Origin: Campylobacter concisus | GTDB lineage: Bacteria > Campylobacterota > Campylobacteria > Campylobacterales > Campylobacteraceae | DNA length: 64,000 nucleotides | Direction of reading: 5' to 3' | Assembly: GCF_015230015.1 (NCBI RefSeq) | Contig: NZ_JAAKZC010000009.1 | Location: 1 to 64,000 of the forward strand | Shown: positions 8,749 to 17,763 of the stretch, piece after piece | Position numbering within the stretch: position 1 is the stretch's first letter | How the letters are laid out: the number at the start of each line of letters is the position of its first letter | Notes under the pieces: generated by a model | Seen by the model: the letters and a program-made list of their open reading frames with translations, nothing else | What the model was told of the DNA's origin: nothing | Databases searched by the model: none | Translations under genes and position numbers: made by a program

Positions 8749-9396
8749 ATGTACATTGCACCTAGTATTTTGTCGGCTGATTTCGGAAATTTGGCAGCTG
8801 AGATAAGAGCCATTTGCGAGGCTGGGTGCGATCTGGTGCATGTTGATGTTATGGATGGGCATTTTGTGCCAAATTTAACCATCGGACCAGTTGTGGTAAG
8901 TGCCGTTGCAAAGGCTGCTACAAAGCCACTTGACATACACCTAATGGTTGAAAATAACTCATTTTTTGCTGACCTTTTTTTGCCACTAAAGCCAAAATTT
9001 CTAACCTTTCACATCGAAGAAGAGAAGCATCCGATGAGGCTCATCGATCACATCAGAAAAAACGGCGTTAGCCCTGGCATCGTGCTAAATCCACACACGC
9101 CAGTTAGTGCGATCGAGCATATCATCGATGAAGTCGATATGGTGCTATTAATGAGCGTAAATCCTGGCTTTGGCGGTCAGAAATTTATGCCAGTTGTGCT
9201 TGAGAAAACAAGGGCGCTAAGAGAGCTAATAGAGCGCAAAAATGCCAAGTGCCTCATCGAAGTAGATGGCGGCGTAAACGGACTAAATGCGCCTGATCTT
9301 GAAGAGGCTGGGGCTGATATCTTGGTGGCTGGCAACTACATCTTCTCATCAAATTCATACGAACAAGCCATTCGCGCCATAAAGCTTGAGTTTTGA
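8749..9396 (+). CDS. rpe: Ribulose-phosphate 3-epimerase
   Basis: 215 residues, the usual length. TIM-barrel motifs are clear: IAPSILSADFGNL, HVDVMDGHFVPN (metal and catalytic Asp), MSVNPGFGGQ, and EVDGGVN near the phosphate site. It interconverts ribulose-5-P and xylulose-5-P in the pentose phosphate pathway. AAGGA precedes the ATG. It overlaps dnaQ by four bases, the same order as in C. jejuni. Confidence 0.96.
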   Translation: MYIAPSILSADFGNLAAEIRAICEAGCDLVHVDVMDGHFVPNLTIGPVVVSAVAKAATKPLDIHLMVENNSFFADLFLPLKPKFLTFHIEEEKHPMRLIDHIRKNGVSPGIVLNPHTPVSAIEHIIDEVDMVLLMSVNPGFGGQKFMPVVLEKTRALRELIERKNAKCLIEVDGGVNGLNAPDLEEAGADILVAGNYIFSSNSYEQAIRAIKLEF

Positions 9397-10196
9397 AACC
9401 AAAAAAACAGCGTTTAGAAAATAGCATTGAAATTTTAGCTAGGCAAAATTTAGGCTATCACGAGTTTATTTTAAGATTTAGCGATATTGAGGAAATTTCA
9501 TCGCTCATCGACGTGCGTGACCTTGATATGTGGCGAACTCTTGGGCTTGATATCACTAGAAATGAAAGCAACGAGATCGAGCTTGGCACGAGATTTAGAG
9601 ATATTAGCGAGCAGGAATTTTGCGTCGTGGATATCGAAACGACTGGCGGTACGACAAATGGTCAGATAATAGAAATTGGTGCTATAAAAATGAAAAATGG
9701 TGCTGAAATAGGGCGCTTTGAAAGCTTTATAGCAGCTTCTATGGTACCAGAAAATATCACAGAGCTAACTGGTATAAGAGCGAGCGATCTAGTCGGTGCG
9801 CCAAATTTGCTAAATGTGCTTGAGCGGTTTAAGATTTTTCTAGGAACTAGCGTTTTTATCGCGCACAACGTAAATTTTGACTACGGATTTATCTCTCATA
9901 GTCTAAATGAGATCGGCCTTGGCATACTGCTAAATAGAAAACTTTGTACCATCGATCTTAGCCGCCGCACCATCGCCTCGCAAAAATACGGCCTTGGCTC
10001 GCTAAAAGAGCTCCTTGGCATAAATAACACTCACCACAGAGCCCTAAATGACGCCATAGCAGCAGCTGAAATCTTTAAAGTCTGTCTCACACGCCTACCT
10101 TTTAGCATCCAAACGACAGAGGATCTCATAAGCTTTAGTAAAAATGCCCCAAGCGTAAAGCTAAAACCAGAGCCAGTTTTGAGGGCTTTGGAGTAG
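9393..10196 (+). CDS. dnaQ: DEDDh 3'-5' exonuclease, DNA polymerase III epsilon-like
   Basis: 267 residues from a TTG at 9393 that overlaps the rpe stop. ExoI motif FCVVDIETTGG is near residues 72-82, ExoII HNVNFDYGF near 157-165, and ExoIII-epsilon HHRALNDAIAAAEIF near 213-227, giving the four acidic residues and the catalytic His. It proofreads for the replicative polymerase. An N-terminal extension of about 70 residues precedes the exonuclease fold. An internal start is possible, but the TTG keeps coupling with rpe. Confidence 0.88.
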   Translation: MKPKKQRLENSIEILARQNLGYHEFILRFSDIEEISSLIDVRDLDMWRTLGLDITRNESNEIELGTRFRDISEQEFCVVDIETTGGTTNGQIIEIGAIKMKNGAEIGRFESFIAASMVPENITELTGIRASDLVGAPNLLNVLERFKIFLGTSVFIAHNVNFDYGFISHSLNEIGLGILLNRKLCTIDLSRRTIASQKYGLGSLKELLGINNTHHRALNDAIAAAEIFKVCLTRLPFSIQTTEDLISFSKNAPSVKLKPEPVLRALE

Positions 10197-10592
10197 GGCA
10201 GTTTTAAATTTAAGCCACTTGGCTGGGAATTTAGAAATTTGATTTAGTTGAGGGCTTTTAAACGAGACTTTATGTCCTTGTGTAGTTTGCAATCATCGTG
10301 CTTTCAAAAACGCTGCAGTCTATCGCCCTGCAAGCGCTGATCTTTACAAAATTCCTAAAACAACGTTGCCATTGTAGATAAATTTCTCATGAATGCTAGT
10401 TTCTGTATGCACATAGCAAAAGCCGTCGCTACTGATGACACAGTTTGCTAGGCGGTTTTACTTTTGTAGCAAATTTGGAGCTTGTGCTAATGTGAAATTT
10501 TACTTTTACTAAAACTGCTGGCTAAATTTGGAGTTAAAGTTAGCTAGAAACTAAATTTAGTCTTTGGATTTATAGTTTATGATTTAAAGTAA
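10197..10592 (-). pseudogene. Intergenic spacer with decayed coding-like sequence on the minus strand
   Basis: No intact gene lies in this 400-base gap. On the minus strand 10454-10344 reads ANCVISSDGFCYVHTETS and then HEKFIYNGNVVLGIL before a stop. Shifting by one base lets the reading continue as NFVKISACRAIDCSVF to a stop at 10270. An upstream in-frame stop and frame changes show it is not a working gene. It could be a gene remnant or a copy of an interspersed repeat. Confidence 0.35.
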
Positions 10593-10626
10593 AAATGGCT
10601 TCTAAACTTAAATTTAAAAGCCATTT
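10593..10626 (-). terminator. Intrinsic terminator of ppk
   Basis: AAATGGCTT (10593-10601) pairs with AAGCCATTT (10618-10626), a 9-bp stem with a 16-base loop. It lies just past the ppk stop. T-rich sequence is present on both sides, so it could act in either direction. Confidence 0.7.
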
Positions 10627-10630
10627 GTTT

Positions 10631-12727
10631 TTAGCTCTCTTTTAAAAGCTTGCTTGCAAGCATATCAGCTTTTGCTTTGTCGGTGTCTTTTTTGACGGAT
10701 TTATAAATTTTAGAGATGTAGTTTTCTAAAATTTCATGGCAAGAGATCACTTTTTCGCCATCTCGTCTAGCCACTTTTGTGTATTCGCCGTTATTTTGTA
10801 GCCCAAAAGCTAGGTCATTATCGCTTAGTTGAAGCTCCAAAATTTCAAGTAGTCTCTCTTGAAGTCTTGGCTCAAAGATAGGCGTCATAAGCTCCAAACG
10901 GCGCTCTAAATTTCGTGGCATCCAGTCAGCACTTGAGATGTAAATTTTTGGATCGGCGTGCTTGAAATATAAAATTCTAGCATGCTCTAGGTACTTGCCG
11001 ATGATCGAGCGAACTCTGATATTTTCGCTTTTACCTTTTACGCCAGGCCTTAGTCCGCACACACCACGAACTATGAGATCGATCTTTACGCCTGCGTTTG
11101 AGGCACGGCTAAGCTCGTTTATCACGTCTTCGTCTATTAGGGCGTTCATCTTGGCGATAATCCTGCCCTCACTGCCTTTGCTAGCCTCCACTCTTATCTT
11201 TTCGACGATGCGCTCTTTTATCTGAAATGGCGACATGCTAAGGGCGTTTAGACGGCGGTTTTTGTTATATCCTGAAAGGATGTGAAAAAACGAGGTCGTG
11301 TCTTGGCTAAATTCCTCTTTGCTCGTAAATAGGCTCACGTCGGTGTAAATTTTAGCCGAGCTGCCGTTGTAGTTGCCAGTGCCAAAGTGCATGTAAAATT
11401 TAAGTTTATCACCGATCTGGCGGATCACTTGACTAACTTTTGCATGGACTTTAAAGCCTGTGATGCCATATATCACGTGCGCGCCAGCATCTTCTAGCGC
11501 CTTTGCCCAGTGAAGGTTATTTTCTTCATCAAACCTAGCTTTTAGCTCGACCATCACGGTTACTTGCTTGCCGTCACTTGCAGCGTCTATTAGGCTTTGA
11601 ATGATAGGTGAGTTTTTATCTACCCTGTAAAGCGTCATGCGTATCGAGATCACCTTTGGATCTTTGCTAGCCTCTCTTATAAAGCTAACGACTGGATCAA
11701 AGCTCTCAAAAGGATGAACTAACAACACATCCTCTTTATCTATGGCGTCAAAAACTGAGATGCCGTTGCCAAATGGAGGCAGGGTTTTTGGGGCGTAGGG
11801 CGGGTTTGCTAGGTGGCTAAAGTTCTTGCTCCCAGCTATCTCCCAAAGAGAGCTAAGTGTGAGCGGGATGCTTGAAAAATAGATATCTTTGTGAAAAATT
11901 TTCATGTGAAAATTTAAAAACTCTAAGATATCAGCGTCTGCATCTTTATCTATTTGCATACGCACAAAAGCCCCTTTTCTACGAAGCTTTAGCCCTTGCT
12001 CAAGTATCATCATAAAGTCATCCGCCTCTTCTTCTTCGATGACGATATCAGCGTTTCTTGTCACTCTAAAAGCAGCCGAGCTAATAAGCTTATACCCTGG
12101 GAAAATTTCTTCTGCGTGGCGGTGCACGATCGTTTCTATTGGCACGAAAACATTGCTACTTGGCTGGGTAAATCTTGGCAAAACTCTTGAAATTCTTATC
12201 ATGCCATATTTTAAAATTTCAGGATGCTCGATATCAGCAAGCTTAACGGCGAGCGAGAAGCTAAGGTTGTTTAGGTGAGGGAATGGATGGGTTGCATCAA
12301 CAGCGATAGGCACGATGACTGGCAGGATGTTTGAGAAAAAGTATTCGTCGCATTTTTGCTTTAAACTATCGTCAAGCTCGTCATAGTTTTTGATAAAAAG
12401 ACCCTCTTTGCTAAGCGCATCGACGGTGTTTTTGTAGTGAGCCTCGACTAAATTTTGCTCATCTTGCAGATACTTTCTGATCTCTCTTAGCTGATCAAGC
12501 GGGCTCATGCCGTCGCTGCTACTTGTCGTCACTCCAGCTGCAAAAAGCTGCTTTAGACCGGCCACTCTTATCATATAAAATTCATCAAGATTTGTCATAT
12601 AAATGGCTATAAATTTTAGCTTTTCAAGTAAAGGTATATCCTTTTCACACTGAGCGAGCACCCTTGAGTTGAAGCGTAGCCAGCTTAATTCGCGGTTGAT
12701 AAAAAGAGTTTCGTTTTCGCTCATCAT
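10631..12727 (-). CDS. ppk: Polyphosphate kinase 1
   Basis: About 698 residues, full length for PPK1. The N-terminus [14 protein letters not shown], the phosphorylated-His region [12 protein letters not shown] and the second His region [20 protein letters not shown] are all present. It reversibly polymerises ATP gamma-phosphate into polyphosphate, which in campylobacters supports stress survival. Two adjacent ATGs occur; the second (12724) is better spaced from AAGGAG. Transcribed alone, ending at the hairpin downstream. Confidence 0.96.
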   Translation of the reverse strand: MMSENETLFINRELSWLRFNSRVLAQCEKDIPLLEKLKFIAIYMTNLDEFYMIRVAGLKQLFAAGVTTSSSDGMSPLDQLREIRKYLQDEQNLVEAHYKNTVDALSKEGLFIKNYDELDDSLKQKCDEYFFSNILPVIVPIAVDATHPFPHLNNLSFSLAVKLADIEHPEILKYGMIRISRVLPRFTQPSSNVFVPIETIVHRHAEEIFPGYKLISSAAFRVTRNADIVIEEEEADDFMMILEQGLKLRRKGAFVRMQIDKDADADILEFLNFHMKIFHKDIYFSSIPLTLSSLWEIAGSKNFSHLANPPYAPKTLPPFGNGISVFDAIDKEDVLLVHPFESFDPVVSFIREASKDPKVISIRMTLYRVDKNSPIIQSLIDAASDGKQVTVMVELKARFDEENNLHWAKALEDAGAHVIYGITGFKVHAKVSQVIRQIGDKLKFYMHFGTGNYNGSSAKIYTDVSLFTSKEEFSQDTTSFFHILSGYNKNRRLNALSMSPFQIKERIVEKIRVEASKGSEGRIIAKMNALIDEDVINELSRASNAGVKIDLIVRGVCGLRPGVKGKSENIRVRSIIGKYLEHARILYFKHADPKIYISSADWMPRNLERRLELMTPIFEPRLQERLLEILELQLSDNDLAFGLQNNGEYTKVARRDGEKVISCHEILENYISKIYKSVKKDTDKAKADMLASKLLKES

Positions 12728-12799
12728 TTTCTCCTTATAATTTTTGATTATTTTACGATATGTGCGGTTATAAAGTTCTTATTTTGTTAAAAATTTAGT

Positions 12800-12805
12800 T
12801 ACAAT
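12800..12805 (+). promoter_or_regulatory. -10 element TACAAT ahead of the small ORF
   Basis: TACAAT follows a T-rich tract (TTTTGTTAAAAATTTAG) and lies 30 bases before the ATG at 12835. It is consistent with a Campylobacter housekeeping promoter. Confidence 0.5.
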
Positions 12806-12834
12806 AGTGCAAATTTTAAATGTAAAGGTTTCTT

Positions 12835-12915
12835 ATGTCGGATTATATTATTTTAGTTGGCATTTTTATTGTGGCGGTTGTTGTCTTTGCGCTTATCAAA
12901 AAGGTCTCTTTTTAG
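12835..12915 (+). CDS. 26-residue single-TM microprotein (putative)
   Basis: ATG 12835 to TAG 12915. The sequence is MSDYIILVGIFIVAVVVFAL followed by IKKVSF: a short N-terminus, one uninterrupted hydrophobic helix and a basic C-terminal tail. AAAGG is seven to eight bases upstream and a TACAAT promoter lies in front. The stop overlaps the convergent Nudix gene by four bases. Size and shape recall small subunits of membrane complexes (CcoQ/CydX class), but no such neighbours exist here. Function unknown. Confidence 0.55.
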   Translation: MSDYIILVGIFIVAVVVFALIKKVSF

Positions 12916-13496
12916 CCTTTAAATTTCTCCCACCACAAGTAGGCAAAGATGAGCCCAAAGCCCTTGACCTTGCTCTCGTCAAAGGCAAATTTCATCATAT
13001 CTTCTCGTTTTATAAAAACTAGCTCGATATCCTCGCCATCGACGCCACCGCCTGCATTTACCTTCATGCTCTCATCGATCTTTGCGTAAAACATCGTTTG
13101 CATGTTGCCGCCAAAGCCAAAAGCGCCATACGTCATCGTGATGCGCTCCATCTCTTTTAGCTCGTATCCGACCTCTTCGACTGCCTCTTCTCTAGCGGTC
13201 TGCTCTTCGCTTAGCCCCTTATCCATAAGTCCTGCGCAAAGCTCATAAGTAAAGCCTTGCTCGTTTGTTTTGATGCCTTCTTTTTCTTGCGAGTACCAAA
13301 CGGCTGGGCGAAACTGCTTGACAAACAAAAATGCATCTTTTTGCTCGTGATATAAAAATATACTGACACTATTCATCACTTTGACGCAGTCCCAGTCCCT
13401 TTGCAAGCCATTTTGTTTAAATTTCATCTTAAATGGCTTTAGGTATTTTGACTCACCAAGAGGTAAAATTTCTAAATTTGTTATAGTAGTATCCAT
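12912..13496 (-). CDS. Nudix hydrolase, nucleoside-diphosphate-sugar pyrophosphatase type
   Basis: 194 residues. The Nudix box is seen as GLMDKGLSEEQTAREEAVEE followed by VGYE; the usual Arg-Glu order is slightly altered, as in some UDP-sugar/ADP-ribose diphosphatases. The upstream FLFVKQFRPAVW and downstream GGNMQTMFYAKI match that subfamily. Likely substrates are ADP-ribose or UDP-sugars, not decidable here. The gene overlaps the mgtE 3' end by 16 bases, so it follows mgtE in one transcript. Confidence 0.85.
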   Translation of the reverse strand: MDTTITNLEILPLGESKYLKPFKMKFKQNGLQRDWDCVKVMNSVSIFLYHEQKDAFLFVKQFRPAVWYSQEKEGIKTNEQGFTYELCAGLMDKGLSEEQTAREEAVEEVGYELKEMERITMTYGAFGFGGNMQTMFYAKIDESMKVNAGGGVDGEDIELVFIKREDMMKFAFDESKVKGFGLIFAYLWWEKFKG

Positions 13497-14848
13497 TTTG
13501 CAAGTCCTAAAAAGCTAAAAAATCCTATCGCGTCTGTAAAAGTTGTAAGAATGACCGCCGAGCCAACGGCAGGGTCTATATTAAAGCGCCTTAGCGTCAA
13601 AGGTATGATCGTGCCAAAAAAGCCAGCAAAGAATAAATTTGTAACCATACTAAGGCTAATAACCACGCCAAGCATGCCTTTGTCAAACCAAACAGCGGCG
13701 ATGACGCCCATGATAGCGCCAAAGATGAGGCCATTTACGAGTGAGATCGTCACCTCTCGCTTTAAAACACTCTTTGCATCTTTAAATTCTATCTCGCCAA
13801 GCGCCAAACGACGAACCGTAACGGCAAGTGCTTGCGTGCCAGTGTTGCCACCCATTGAAGCAACTATTGGCATCAAAACGGCAAGTGCAACGTAAGCCGC
13901 GATCGTCTCATCAAAAAGTCCGATGATAGATGAGCTAAAAAGTGCTGTTAGTAAATTTACACCAAGCCAAACCGCACGGCCACGACCCGCTTTAAATAGC
14001 GTATCGTCCTCTTCTGACTCGTCATCAACGCCAGCTAGGTTATAAATTTGCTCTGTTGCGCTCTCTTGGATGTAGTCGTGGATATCATCATACGTGATAC
14101 GACCTAGCAGTATGCCAGTGCTACTTGTAACTGCGATAACGTTTAGATCGTACTCTTGAAACATATCAGCGACATCTTGCATGAGATCCATATCGTTTGC
14201 CATGTGAGGCTTGTAGTGGTCGATCTGGGTTGATTCGATATTTTGTTTTAGCGTCTTTGTAAAGTCAAATAGAATGAGATCTTCAAGCGGGATAGCGTAT
14301 TGCAAGACACTATTTTTATCGATGATGAAAAGCTGTGAGACGTTTTCTAGTTTGCCTTCTTGCTTCTCTTGTCTTAGTCTTGCGACTGCGCTGCCAAGCT
14401 TCTCTTCAAGATGAGCTGAAAATAGCTCTGTTTGCATGTGCGCACCAGCTCTATCTTCGTCATAGCTTCTAAGTCTTAAAATTTCGTTTTGATTTTCTTT
14501 ATCTAGCTCGTTAAAAAGCTCTCTAGCCTTGTCCTCATCGATATCCTCGATATATTGAAGTAGGTCTGTCGCATCGTCACTCTCTAGCTCTTCAAGCGCT
14601 TCTACGATCTTTTCAGCTGGGAGCGTGTCGATCACGTCTTTTAGCATGTGATCAGGTAGTTCTATCGCCACATCACCCAAAATTTCAGGATCTAGCTTTT
14701 CAAGGTACTGAGCAAAAAGCTCTTCATCGTGTTTTTTAAGTGTTTTAAGATGCTGGGCTAGCTCGTAAGCAGAGAGCTCGCCGTCTTCTAAATTTTCATC
14801 TAAGTGCTGATCTATCAGCTCTTTTGCTTCTTCTAGTTCTTGGCTCAA
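13481..14848 (-). CDS. mgtE: MgtE-family Mg2+ transporter
   Basis: 455 residues. An acidic superhelical N-domain (about 1-130) with LP.E...E.LEEL repeats is followed by two CBS domains (about 137-260, with VTSSTGILLGRITYDD). Five hydrophobic helices run from about 285, including VLMPIVASMGGNTGTQALAV, the Mg2+ pore signature. Binding of Mg2+ between N and CBS domains closes the pore. It lies nine bases downstream of the M23 peptidase gene and overlaps the Nudix gene. Confidence 0.95.
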   Translation of the reverse strand: MSQELEEAKELIDQHLDENLEDGELSAYELAQHLKTLKKHDEELFAQYLEKLDPEILGDVAIELPDHMLKDVIDTLPAEKIVEALEELESDDATDLLQYIEDIDEDKARELFNELDKENQNEILRLRSYDEDRAGAHMQTELFSAHLEEKLGSAVARLRQEKQEGKLENVSQLFIIDKNSVLQYAIPLEDLILFDFTKTLKQNIESTQIDHYKPHMANDMDLMQDVADMFQEYDLNVIAVTSSTGILLGRITYDDIHDYIQESATEQIYNLAGVDDESEEDDTLFKAGRGRAVWLGVNLLTALFSSSIIGLFDETIAAYVALAVLMPIVASMGGNTGTQALAVTVRRLALGEIEFKDAKSVLKREVTISLVNGLIFGAIMGVIAAVWFDKGMLGVVISLSMVTNLFFAGFFGTIIPLTLRRFNIDPAVGSAVILTTFTDAIGFFSFLGLAKWILL

Positions 14849-14857
14849 GTTTTACCT

Positions 14858-16027
14858 TTAAAAATCTATTACGTTAGGGAAAAATTCCACCTTATGATAC
14901 TCTTTGTCGTTGCTTAGAGCTTGTCTTATCAGCTCATCATTTCTATTTATGACTGCTTTAAATTTAGCCGACTCTTTCTTGTCTTCTATATTTTTTACGA
15001 CCTTTATGGCGCTTTCTGGATTGATCGGCTTGCCACCTAGATAGAGGCCAAAGTGCAAGTGAGGGCCAGTGCTCATACCGCTTGTACCAACGTATGCTAT
15101 TAGCGTGCCTTGTTTTACTCTAAGACCGCTTCTTATGCCCTTTGCAAAGCCATTTAGGTGGGCATAAAGTGTCTCGTAGCCGCCAGCGTGAGAGATGATG
15201 ACGGTTCTGCCATAACCGCTCTTTTGACCGACAAATTTGACCGTGCCATCGCCTGCAGCCTTGATCGGTGTGCCTTTTGGAGCACCGTAATCAACTCCAA
15301 GGTGCGCTCTATATCTTTGAAGTATCGGATGCCATCTTTTTAGGGTGAAATTTGATGTGATCCTAGCGTTTGCAAGTGGGCGAACGAGCAAAAATTTATC
15401 ATTTTTCTTGCCATTTTTATCATAAAATTTATCTTCAAATTTATACATCACGTAGCGTTTGTTTTTAGTCTCTATCATAGCTGCGTAAATTTCAGGCGTG
15501 CCAAAAGAGCGCCCCATGCGTAGTTTTTGGTTATAAACGATAGCGATCGTATCGCCTTTGTTTATCTTTTTAAAATCGATCCCGCTGCCGCTAAAAACCT
15601 CTTTAAAACCAAGCGCTAGCGTGCCAGAGCCAGTGTAGTCAAAGATATCTTCAGAGACCGATTTATCGACTTTTAGGGCTAAAACTTTATCTTCGCTTTG
15701 GTATAAGATCGGGATAAACTCAAGCTGAAATTTGCCCTTGTCATCTCTATAAATATGTATCTGAAGCTCGTCACTAACTGGGATGAGAGCTTGTTTAACC
15801 TCGCCGTTATCGTCTTTGTAAATTTGATATTTTGTGCCAGCGATGATCTCTTCTGTTAGCTCTTGATCTTCGCTTGCTAGGTTGTAGTAAAGTGAAAGTG
15901 GGATTTTATTTGTCTCAAGAAAATTTAAAAAGCTGCTGCCATTTGGCCAACTAAGCTCATCGACAGTTGGTTTTATGGCATATAAATTTATACATAATAT
16001 TGCAAAAATCACAAATATACGAGGCAT
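14858..16027 (-). CDS. M23 peptidoglycan endopeptidase (Csd3/HdpA-like)
   Basis: 389 residues with an N-terminal signal peptide (MPRIFVIFAILCINLYAIKP). The M23 domain is near residues 240-340, with zinc ligands in HLGVDYG (HxxxD) and HLHFG (HxH). An N-terminal regulatory region precedes it. Length and layout match the epsilonproteobacterial Csd3/HdpA group, which trims and cleaves peptide cross-links to set helical cell shape. First gene of a peptidase-mgtE-Nudix run. Confidence 0.87.
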   Translation of the reverse strand: MPRIFVIFAILCINLYAIKPTVDELSWPNGSSFLNFLETNKIPLSLYYNLASEDQELTEEIIAGTKYQIYKDDNGEVKQALIPVSDELQIHIYRDDKGKFQLEFIPILYQSEDKVLALKVDKSVSEDIFDYTGSGTLALGFKEVFSGSGIDFKKINKGDTIAIVYNQKLRMGRSFGTPEIYAAMIETKNKRYVMYKFEDKFYDKNGKKNDKFLLVRPLANARITSNFTLKRWHPILQRYRAHLGVDYGAPKGTPIKAAGDGTVKFVGQKSGYGRTVIISHAGGYETLYAHLNGFAKGIRSGLRVKQGTLIAYVGTSGMSTGPHLHFGLYLGGKPINPESAIKVVKNIEDKKESAKFKAVINRNDELIRQALSNDKEYHKVEFFPNVIDF

Positions 16028-16104
16028 CGATATCCTTTTAAAAAGCTGGAGGGGATTTTAACTAAAACTTGCTTTAATTTTGCAAAAGATAAAGCATTTT
16101 AGGC

Positions 16105-16110
16105 TATAAT
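16105..16110 (+). promoter_or_regulatory. Sigma-70 -10 element TATAAT
   Basis: TATAAT lies 32 bases upstream of the TTG start at 16142, in the divergent gap with the M23 gene. Confidence 0.6.
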
Positions 16111-16141
16111 CGCTCTAAAAATTTAAACTTAGGAGATATTT

Positions 16142-16864
16142 TTGAAACGTATAATCGTGATTTTATCGCTGTTTTTTGGCTTTGCTTTTGGGGCTGATTT
16201 TTCTTTAAACGAGTATAGAACTCCTCTTATTAGCGTCGAGAGTGACGGCACAGCAACGATAGTTGATAGTCCTGAAATTTTGATCGGATCAAGCGGCGTC
16301 GTGCTTCATAAATTTGACACTGATAGCTCTATCATCGCAAGAGTGAGCGTTGTCTCTAAAAATGCTGGCTTTGCGAAGGTTAGATTTGAGGTGTTTGACC
16401 TACTCGAGCAAAAGGCTCTTCCACTCCCTGGCATCGCACCTGCAAGTGGCGATATAGTCGTGCTAAACTACCTTTATAACCGCTCGCTAATCGTCGTGCC
16501 AAATAAAGAAATTTATGAAGAGGTTTTGGGCGCATTTCCTAATATGATATTTATCCATCCAGACCTTGTTGGAGCATACTTAAGCTACGAATACAAGCCA
16601 AATCCAAGCAGAGACGACTTTAGAAAGATGTGCGCTCAAAGTGCAGCTGGTCTTATCTTTGTAGCGATGGATGGCAGAAGCGTTTTTGCTGATTGCCAAA
16701 GCTTTAAGGTGCTAAAAGAGTTTAAAACTGGCGAAGTTGAGTATTACCAACTACCATTTTATACAAGAGTTAGCGACATAGATACTGTGTTTTGGAAGTT
16801 AAATAGCGAGCACATCAACAACTACGATGCTCACTACGAAAAACTTTTTGAAGAAGATAACTGA
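16142..16864 (+). CDS. PgbA/PgbB-type plasminogen-binding N-terminal domain protein
   Basis: 240 residues from a TTG start supported by AGGAG seven to eight bases upstream. A signal peptide (MKRIIVILSLFFGFAFGA) is followed by NEYRTPLISVESDGTATI and YLYNRSLIVVPNKE, features I associate with the domain named after Helicobacter PgbA/PgbB. The C-terminal basic extension of those proteins is missing, so plasminogen binding should not be assumed. It is three bases upstream of the YihY gene and probably in the same operon. Confidence 0.7.
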   Translation: MKRIIVILSLFFGFAFGADFSLNEYRTPLISVESDGTATIVDSPEILIGSSGVVLHKFDTDSSIIARVSVVSKNAGFAKVRFEVFDLLEQKALPLPGIAPASGDIVVLNYLYNRSLIVVPNKEIYEEVLGAFPNMIFIHPDLVGAYLSYEYKPNPSRDDFRKMCAQSAAGLIFVAMDGRSVFADCQSFKVLKEFKTGEVEYYQLPFYTRVSDIDTVFWKLNSEHINNYDAHYEKLFEEDN

Positions 16865-16867
16865 TAA

Positions 16868-17689
16868 ATGAGCCGTTTGTCCTTAAGCAAGAGCGATTTA
16901 AAGAGTGGTTTAAATTTGCTAGCTGCTCTTAAGGACAAAGAGCTCTTTCACTACGCAGCAAGCCTTAGTTTTCACACGATCTTATCGATCATACCTATAC
17001 TTCTTATATCGTTTTCTATCTTTACAAAACTGCCTAGCTTTGAGGATTATTACGCCAAAATTCAAGACTTTGTCTTCTCAGCTCTTCTGCCAAGCAATCA
17101 AGAGATCATCTCAAACTATCTACAAAATTTCCTCCAAAATAGCGGAAATTTAGGCATAGTTGGCTTTGTGGCGATGATATTTACTTCGGCTATGTTTTTT
17201 AGTGATTATGAATACGTAGTCTTAAAAGTGACAAGAGCTAGCAAGGCTAGGGGATTTTGGTCGGCACTTAGCTCGTACTGGACGCTCATCACGCTTGCGC
17301 CACTCGGACTTGCTGGCAGTTTTTACCTCTCAAGCCTTGTGCAAGAGATGCTAAACTCGACTAAATTTACAAGCTGGATAAATTTCTTAAGCATAGTGCC
17401 ATATCTCATCATTTGGGTGATATTTTGTGTCACATATCTCATCTCAGTAAATGACGAGATAAAATTTAAAAGCGCGTTTTTTAGCTCGTTTGCCGCCTCA
17501 CTCGTTTGGTATCTTGGCAAGTCAGCCTTTGTCTATTACGTCCTTTACAACAAGACCTATTTAAGCGTCTATGGCTCATTTTCAGCCGTGCTTTTCTTCT
17601 TTGTCTGGATCTACATCTCGTGGATCATCTTTTTATATGGGCTTAAATTTTGCGCCTATCTCTCAAACAGCTCTAAATTTAAAGGATAA
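16868..17689 (+). CDS. YihY/BrkB-family inner-membrane protein
   Basis: 273 residues with about six membrane helices. Family signatures include the N-terminal AASLSFHTILSIIPILLISF and the late VYGSFSAVLFFFVWIYISW. Once mis-annotated as ribonuclease BN. The true role is unknown, probably transport or envelope-related. Confidence 0.88.
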   Translation: MSRLSLSKSDLKSGLNLLAALKDKELFHYAASLSFHTILSIIPILLISFSIFTKLPSFEDYYAKIQDFVFSALLPSNQEIISNYLQNFLQNSGNLGIVGFVAMIFTSAMFFSDYEYVVLKVTRASKARGFWSALSSYWTLITLAPLGLAGSFYLSSLVQEMLNSTKFTSWINFLSIVPYLIIWVIFCVTYLISVNDEIKFKSAFFSSFAASLVWYLGKSAFVYYVLYNKTYLSVYGSFSAVLFFFVWIYISWIIFLYGLKFCAYLSNSSKFKG

Positions 17690-17695
17690 ATTTAT

Positions 17696-17729
17696 TGCCA
17701 GCTGGCTATTTTAAATTTACCAGCTAGCA
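17696..17729. terminator. Bidirectional terminator between convergent genes
   Basis: TGCCAGCTGG (17696-17705) pairs with CCAGCTAGCA (17720-17729) with one mismatch, around an AT loop. It lies between the convergent YihY gene and the gene ending at 17764. Confidence 0.55.
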
Positions 17730-17763
17730 GAGTATGTAATATTTTACGTGAAATTTTATGTAT

